From: Muribaculaceae bacterium | GTDB lineage: Bacteria > Bacteroidota > Bacteroidia > Bacteroidales > Muribaculaceae | Assembly (NCBI GenBank): GCA_020026215.1 | Contig: JAHHQT010000033.1 | Span: 1 to 17,713, forward strand | DNA length: 17,713 nucleotides | Direction of reading: 5' to 3' | Notes under the pieces: model-generated | Seen by the model: only the letters and a program-made list of their open reading frames with translations | Told to the model about the DNA's origin: nothing | Databases searched by the model: none | Position numbers and translations under genes: made by a program | Part shown: in pieces, positions 14,294-17,713 of the stretch | How the letters are laid out: each line of letters begins with the position of its first letter | How positions within the stretch are numbered: the stretch's first letter is position 1

Positions 14294-15590
14294 TTTCTTG
14301 GATTCAATCAGCGAAGTTTGGATTAAGCGCATAGTTGTTGCATTAAGAATTCTGATAGGTGCAATATTCGTATTTTCAGGATTAGTAAAAGGTATTGATG
14401 TTTGGGGTGTCTTCTATAAAATACAGGACTACCTTGTGGCATTTGACTGGAAAAATCTGTTGCCTTATACTAATGTCGCTACATCCATTATTCCTCTTTT
14501 CGAATTTCTTTTCGGATTTTTATTGATGATAGGCACGTTCCGCAAGTGGTCTGTGATTTTGCTGCTTGCGTTAATGGGCTTTATGTTGCCTTTGTCCCTA
14601 TACATCGCCATCTTTAATCCTGTCGCAGATTGTGGATGCTTTGGTGAAGCGGTGGTCATTTCTAACACAGCCACATTCGTTAAAAATATATTCATCACTT
14701 TAGGTTTGGTGTTTTTGTTCTTGGAAAATGGTAAAGTCAAGAGCTTGTACCATCCTGTCATACAATGGCTTTCAGTCGTTGTCCCTGTGGTGTTCCTTTT
14801 GATAGTCATGTCATTGGGGTATTTTGTTCAGCCGTTGGTGGACTTCCGTCCGTATAAGTTGGGAACTTCATTGTCCAATACAACTACACTTACAGATGAT
14901 ACAGAGTTTCTTTTTATCTATGAGAAAGACGGTGTGAAAAAAGAATTTACCATCGAAGAATTGCCGGAAGATACCGCGTGGGTATTTGTGGATAGAAAGG
15001 AAATAAAGAAAGAAACGTCGGCTGAAGTAGTCAATCATATTTCTTTTTATGATGAGAATGGGGATGTGGTTGAAGATGACTTGTTGTCGCAAGGAGCAGT
15101 GGCTTTGTTGCTTGTCCCAGATATTGACAAAGTGAATGTTGCATCCACTTTTAATATTAACGATTTGCATGACCTTTCCAAAGGTTTGGGGGTTGAAACC
15201 ATTTGTTTGACGAGTGGCTCAGAGAGTGAAATTCGTGAATGGCGTGAATTGTCGTTGGCAGATTATCCTATCTTTACAATGGATGACAGTTTGTTGAAAT
15301 CCATGGCTCGTGGTAATCCTGCGTTGGTAAGATTGTCAAATGGTAAAATTATCTGGAAGGTGACTGTGGATTGTGTTGGTGTTGAGGATTTGACAGACTC
15401 TTCCTATTCTGTGGAAATTTGGATTATGCAGAATGGTGGAAAAGTGTTGGTATTCTTGGCATTTCTGGCTTTGCTATTGTTGGGCTTCTTGTATTTAATC
15501 AACAAAACACCATTACTCATCAAGTTGGGACGCACCTGGCACAAAAAGAAAAAGACCAATACTGCGAACTCCGAAAAGACTGAGGCTTAA
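14283..15590 (+). CDS. BT_3928-like DoxX-type membrane protein with thioredoxin-like C-terminus
   Basis: This 435-residue inner-membrane protein has an N-terminal four-helix DoxX/MauE-like domain (about 14-148). It includes RILIGAIFVFSGLVKGID, PLFEFLFGFLLMIG and FNPVADCGCFGEAV, where C117 and C119 form the CGCFG motif common in MauE-type relatives. A fifth membrane helix lies near 160-182. A soluble segment of about 210 residues follows, ending in a helix near 395-416 and a Lys-rich tail (HKKKKTN). The part reading GAVALLLVPDID..., then ETICLTSGSESEIREWREL and NPALVRLSNGKIIWK, looks like a degenerate thioredoxin fold without CxxC. MauE/DoxX proteins are linked to redox handling of exported proteins; a role here is inferred. 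It overlaps the DUF1599 gene and probably shares its transcript. Confidence 0.82.
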   Translation: MKLNFLDSISEVWIKRIVVALRILIGAIFVFSGLVKGIDVWGVFYKIQDYLVAFDWKNLLPYTNVATSIIPLFEFLFGFLLMIGTFRKWSVILLLALMGFMLPLSLYIAIFNPVADCGCFGEAVVISNTATFVKNIFITLGLVFLFLENGKVKSLYHPVIQWLSVVVPVVFLLIVMSLGYFVQPLVDFRPYKLGTSLSNTTTLTDDTEFLFIYEKDGVKKEFTIEELPEDTAWVFVDRKEIKKETSAEVVNHISFYDENGDVVEDDLLSQGAVALLLVPDIDKVNVASTFNINDLHDLSKGLGVETICLTSGSESEIREWRELSLADYPIFTMDDSLLKSMARGNPALVRLSNGKIIWKVTVDCVGVEDLTDSSYSVEIWIMQNGGKVLVFLAFLALLLLGFLYLINKTPLLIKLGRTWHKKKKTNTANSEKTEA

Positions 15591-15657
15591 TGCTTTGATG
15601 CTTGGCGGAAAATTTGATGTTTAATAGCATTTGATTTTTATTAAAATACGTCAATCG

Positions 15658-15690
15658 TTGATGTTAAACCAGAAAAAAAACGTAAATTTG
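15658..15690 (+). promoter_or_regulatory. tpiA promoter
   Basis: TTG (15658-15660) is followed after 22 nt by TAAATTTG (15683-15690), a full match to TAnnTTTG. The transcript would start near 15696, leaving an A/T-rich leader of about 40 nt without a Shine-Dalgarno site. Confidence 0.7.
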
Positions 15691-15736
15691 CACAAAATTA
15701 AGAATACACAATTTTAAATATTAAAAATATAGTAAA

Positions 15737-16492
15737 ATGAGAAAAAACATTGTTGCAGGAAACTGGAAAATGAACACTACACTTGCTGAAGGTGTTGAAT
15801 TGGCAAAACAAGTTAACGAAGCTCTTAAAGGTCGCACTCCTAATTGTGACGTTGTGATTGGCGTTCCTTTCACACACTTGGCTTCAGTAAACGCTGTTAT
15901 CGATTCTAACAAATTAGGTCTTGGTGCTGAAAACTGCGCTGACAAAGTTAAAGGTGCTTTCACAGGTGAAGTATCTGCTGCAATGGTAGCTTCAACTGGT
16001 GCTAAATATGTTATCCTAGGCCACTCAGAACGTCGTGCTTACTACCACGAAACTTCTGAAATCTTGAAAGAAAAAGTAAACTTGGCTTTGGCTAACGGTT
16101 TGACTCCTATCTTCTGTATTGGTGAAGTTCTTGAACAAAGAGAAAACGGTACTTACTTTGACGTTGTTAAAGCACAAGTAGAAGAAGCATTGTTCGAACT
16201 TTCTGCTGAAGATTTTGGTAAATTGATCTTGGCTTACGAACCAGTTTGGGCTATCGGTACTGGTAAAACTGCTACTGCTGACCAAGCTGAAGAAATTCAC
16301 GCATTCATCCGTAAAACTATCGCTGCTAAATATGGTGAAGAAGTTGCAAACAACACTTCAATCCTTTACGGTGGTAGCTGCAAACCTTCAAACGCAAAAG
16401 AAATCTTCGCTAAAGAAAACGTTGATGGTGGTTTGATTGGTGGCGCTGCTCTTGACGCAGAATCATTCATGGGTATTGTTGACGCTTTCTAA
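15737..16492 (+). CDS. tpiA: Triosephosphate isomerase
   Basis: This cytoplasmic glycolytic enzyme interconverts dihydroxyacetone phosphate and glyceraldehyde 3-phosphate. The 251-residue barrel is of normal length. Its catalytic residues are K11 (GNWKMN), H96 (ILGHSERR) and E168 (AYEPVWAIGTG), followed by the mobile loop 6 GTGKTAT and the phosphate-binding YGGSCKPSN (usually YGGSV) and GLIGGAAL segments. Synonymous codon choice is narrower than in the neighbours (mostly GCT, GAA, AAA, GGT, AAC, TTC), as expected for a highly expressed gene. It has its own promoter 46 bp upstream, although it follows the DoxX-like gene by 146 bp. Confidence 0.98.
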   Translation: MRKNIVAGNWKMNTTLAEGVELAKQVNEALKGRTPNCDVVIGVPFTHLASVNAVIDSNKLGLGAENCADKVKGAFTGEVSAAMVASTGAKYVILGHSERRAYYHETSEILKEKVNLALANGLTPIFCIGEVLEQRENGTYFDVVKAQVEEALFELSAEDFGKLILAYEPVWAIGTGKTATADQAEEIHAFIRKTIAAKYGEEVANNTSILYGGSCKPSNAKEIFAKENVDGGLIGGAALDAESFMGIVDAF

Positions 16493-16517
16493 TTTAGTGT
16501 AAACATATATTTATTAA

Positions 16518-16567
16518 AAATAGGCTACAAGAATGGATTTAATTCATTATTTTTGTAGTCTATTTTT
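16518..16567 (+). terminator. Hairpin between tpiA and the SPOR gene, with embedded promoter element
   Basis: AAATAG-G-CTACAA (16518-16530) pairs with TTGTAG-T-CTATTT (16553-16565) over 13 positions with one G-T wobble, and T-rich sequence follows up to the ATG at 16574. It looks like the tpiA terminator. The 3' arm includes the end of TATTTTTG (16548-16555), a full TAnnTTTG match that could start the SPOR-folE transcript about ten nt before its ATG. No TTG lies at the usual upstream distance. Confidence 0.65.
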
Positions 16568-16573
16568 ATTTTT

Positions 16574-17089
16574 ATGAAAAACTCAATTTACATAGCATTG
16601 CTTCCTTGCGTGGCTTTAATGTTGGCATCCTCTCTGTTCGGAGGATTTGTTGTTAATGCGCAACGTAATTTGAAGGATACCATCATGTTGAATTCAAATG
16701 GCAAGATTGTCATCAACCAGTCTGCAAAAATGGACAAGTTGATGAAATGCGACACAGTATTGACATTGTCTGAACTTGAAAATCGAGTGGTGATTGATGA
16801 CGGGGATGGTTCCGTGGTCAAACGCGCAGGTTTCAGAATACAGGTTTACAGTAGTGGTGGCTCGAAGGTGGGTGGCAAAGCCATTGCCAACAGTCGTGCA
16901 GCAACAGTAAAGAGTGAATTGCCCGAAGCTTCGACTTATGTAAGTTACAAGGCTCCGTATTGGCGCATGAGAGTAGGGGATTTCCTTACCCGTGAAGATG
17001 CGTTGGTGGTAATGGAGCAATTGAAAGCAGTCTTTCCTGAATTTGCAAAGGATATGATTGTGGTTAGAGACAGAATAAATTATAGATAA
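16574..17089 (+). CDS. Exported SPOR-domain protein
   Basis: This 171-residue protein has a signal peptide (about 1-29, cleaved near VVNAQ), a short linker, and a C-terminal SPOR domain (about 84-171: GFRIQVYSSGG, ANSRAATVKSELP, VSYKAPYWRMRVGDFLTREDALVVMEQLKAVFPEF, AKDMIVVRDRI). SPOR domains bind peptidoglycan glycan strands lacking stem peptides, often at division sites. The protein is probably periplasmic or an anchor at the cell wall. It lies between tpiA and folE, 2 bp ahead of the latter, so the two are surely co-transcribed although no functional link is obvious. The terminator-like hairpin ends just before its start codon. Confidence 0.88.
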   Translation: MKNSIYIALLPCVALMLASSLFGGFVVNAQRNLKDTIMLNSNGKIVINQSAKMDKLMKCDTVLTLSELENRVVIDDGDGSVVKRAGFRIQVYSSGGSKVGGKAIANSRAATVKSELPEASTYVSYKAPYWRMRVGDFLTREDALVVMEQLKAVFPEFAKDMIVVRDRINYR

Positions 17090-17091
17090 AC

Positions 17092-17688
17092 ATGCAGGAA
17101 AAAAAGATAGATGGTTTAGATGTTTCTACAGTGGAGGAAATTGCGGAGCATTATAAAGCCATTTTGAAATTGATAGGTGAAGATGTAGAGCGCGAAGGAT
17201 TGGTCAAAACCCCAATGCGAGCTGCCAAAGCTCTGGCTTATTTAACTTCAGGTTATTCTAAATCTCCGGAATCGGTGCTGAAGTCAGCTGTTTTCAGTTT
17301 TGCCGGTTCAAAAATGGTGGTTGTCAAGAACATTGAATTCTATTCTTTATGTGAACACCATATATTGCCTTTCTTCGGACATATTTCTATCGGATACATA
17401 CCAACTAAGGGGATGTTGGGGTTGAGCAAAATAGCACGTGTTGTCGAAGTGTTTGCGCGTCGTTTGCAGGTGCAGGAACGTCTGACCAAAGAAGTTTGCC
17501 AAGCTATATCTGAAACTCTTTCTGCTGAAGGTGTAATTGTATTCTGTGAAGCCGATCACATGTGTATGCGTATGCGTGGCGTCCAAAAAGAGGACAGTGA
17601 AACTTCTACAATAGAATATTGTGGGGTTTTTGACAATGTAGAATATCGTCAAGAGTTTTTTAACTTATTAAGCGGACATAAATTTTAA
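17092..17688 (+). CDS. folE: GTP cyclohydrolase I (FolE)
   Basis: FolE converts GTP to 7,8-dihydroneopterin triphosphate, the first step of folate (and tetrahydropterin) synthesis, in the cytoplasm. The 198-residue protein has the zinc ligands C87 and H90 (SLCEHHILPFFG) and C158 (ADHMCMRMRG), the catalytic histidines H89 and H156, and the KIARVVEVFARRLQVQERLT and KEDSETSTI segments of the type I enzyme. It starts 2 bp after the SPOR gene stop. No terminator is visible in the 25 bp left before the window ends. PanB uses a folate cofactor, but it lies far away in the window and no direct link is implied. Confidence 0.97.
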   Translation: MQEKKIDGLDVSTVEEIAEHYKAILKLIGEDVEREGLVKTPMRAAKALAYLTSGYSKSPESVLKSAVFSFAGSKMVVVKNIEFYSLCEHHILPFFGHISIGYIPTKGMLGLSKIARVVEVFARRLQVQERLTKEVCQAISETLSAEGVIVFCEADHMCMRMRGVQKEDSETSTIEYCGVFDNVEYRQEFFNLLSGHKF

Positions 17689-17713
17689 AATTCAATTCGT
17701 TGCAAAATAGCGT

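Overview
The window looks like a stretch of core chromosome from a Bacteroidales bacterium (Bacteroides/Phocaeicola/Prevotella-like). The evidence is AT-rich intergenic DNA, few Shine-Dalgarno sites, repeated TTG-(20-22 nt)-TAnnTTTG promoters typical of the Bacteroidota primary sigma factor, an UpxY-type NusG paralogue, and the run DUF1599 / BT_3928-like DoxX protein / tpiA / SPOR protein / folE. I recall that run from Bacteroides genomes. There is no tRNA, rRNA, IS element, CRISPR array or prophage, and all genes are intact except the one cut by the left edge.

Layout. (1) 1-1513, plus strand: the 3' end of nadB (NAD synthesis), then panB (pantothenate synthesis), ending in a strong terminator. 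(2) 1537-3037, minus strand: a CLC-family antiporter with the sequence hallmarks of the fluoride-specific CLC-F clade. Its roughly 190-nt leader holds what I read as a fluoride (crcB) riboswitch with mutually exclusive downstream helices. (3) 3345-5728, minus strand: pnp (PNPase) with its own promoter and terminator. (4) 5843-8737, plus strand: a three-gene unit of a lipoprotein with a cysteine-less thioredoxin fold, a membrane acyltransferase, and an orphan UpxY/NusG-like antiterminator, closed by a long hairpin. (5) 8788-13570, minus strand: a secreted two-domain phosphodiesterase (GDPD fused to an endonuclease/exonuclease/phosphatase domain), an EamA-type transporter, a DegP/DegQ/HtrA protease and a DUF695 protein, apparently separate transcription units. 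(6) 13647-17688, plus strand: DUF1599 protein overlapping a DoxX-like membrane protein, then tpiA with its own promoter, a SPOR-domain envelope protein, and folE.

The best-supported system is region 2. A fluoride-sensing RNA sits upstream of a CLC protein that lacks the canonical chloride-site motif, carries GREGT, has a channel-like valine at the internal proton-glutamate position, and has GEVTP in place of GxFxP. RNA and protein independently indicate fluoride export. This pairing is known in bacteria, so it is a strong reassignment of a gene usually labelled 'chloride channel' rather than a new class. Less explained items are the orphan UpxY, the GDPD-EEP fusion, the degenerate thioredoxin-fold proteins, the nested inverted repeats over the DUF1599 promoter, and a terminator-like hairpin that contains the likely promoter element of the SPOR gene.
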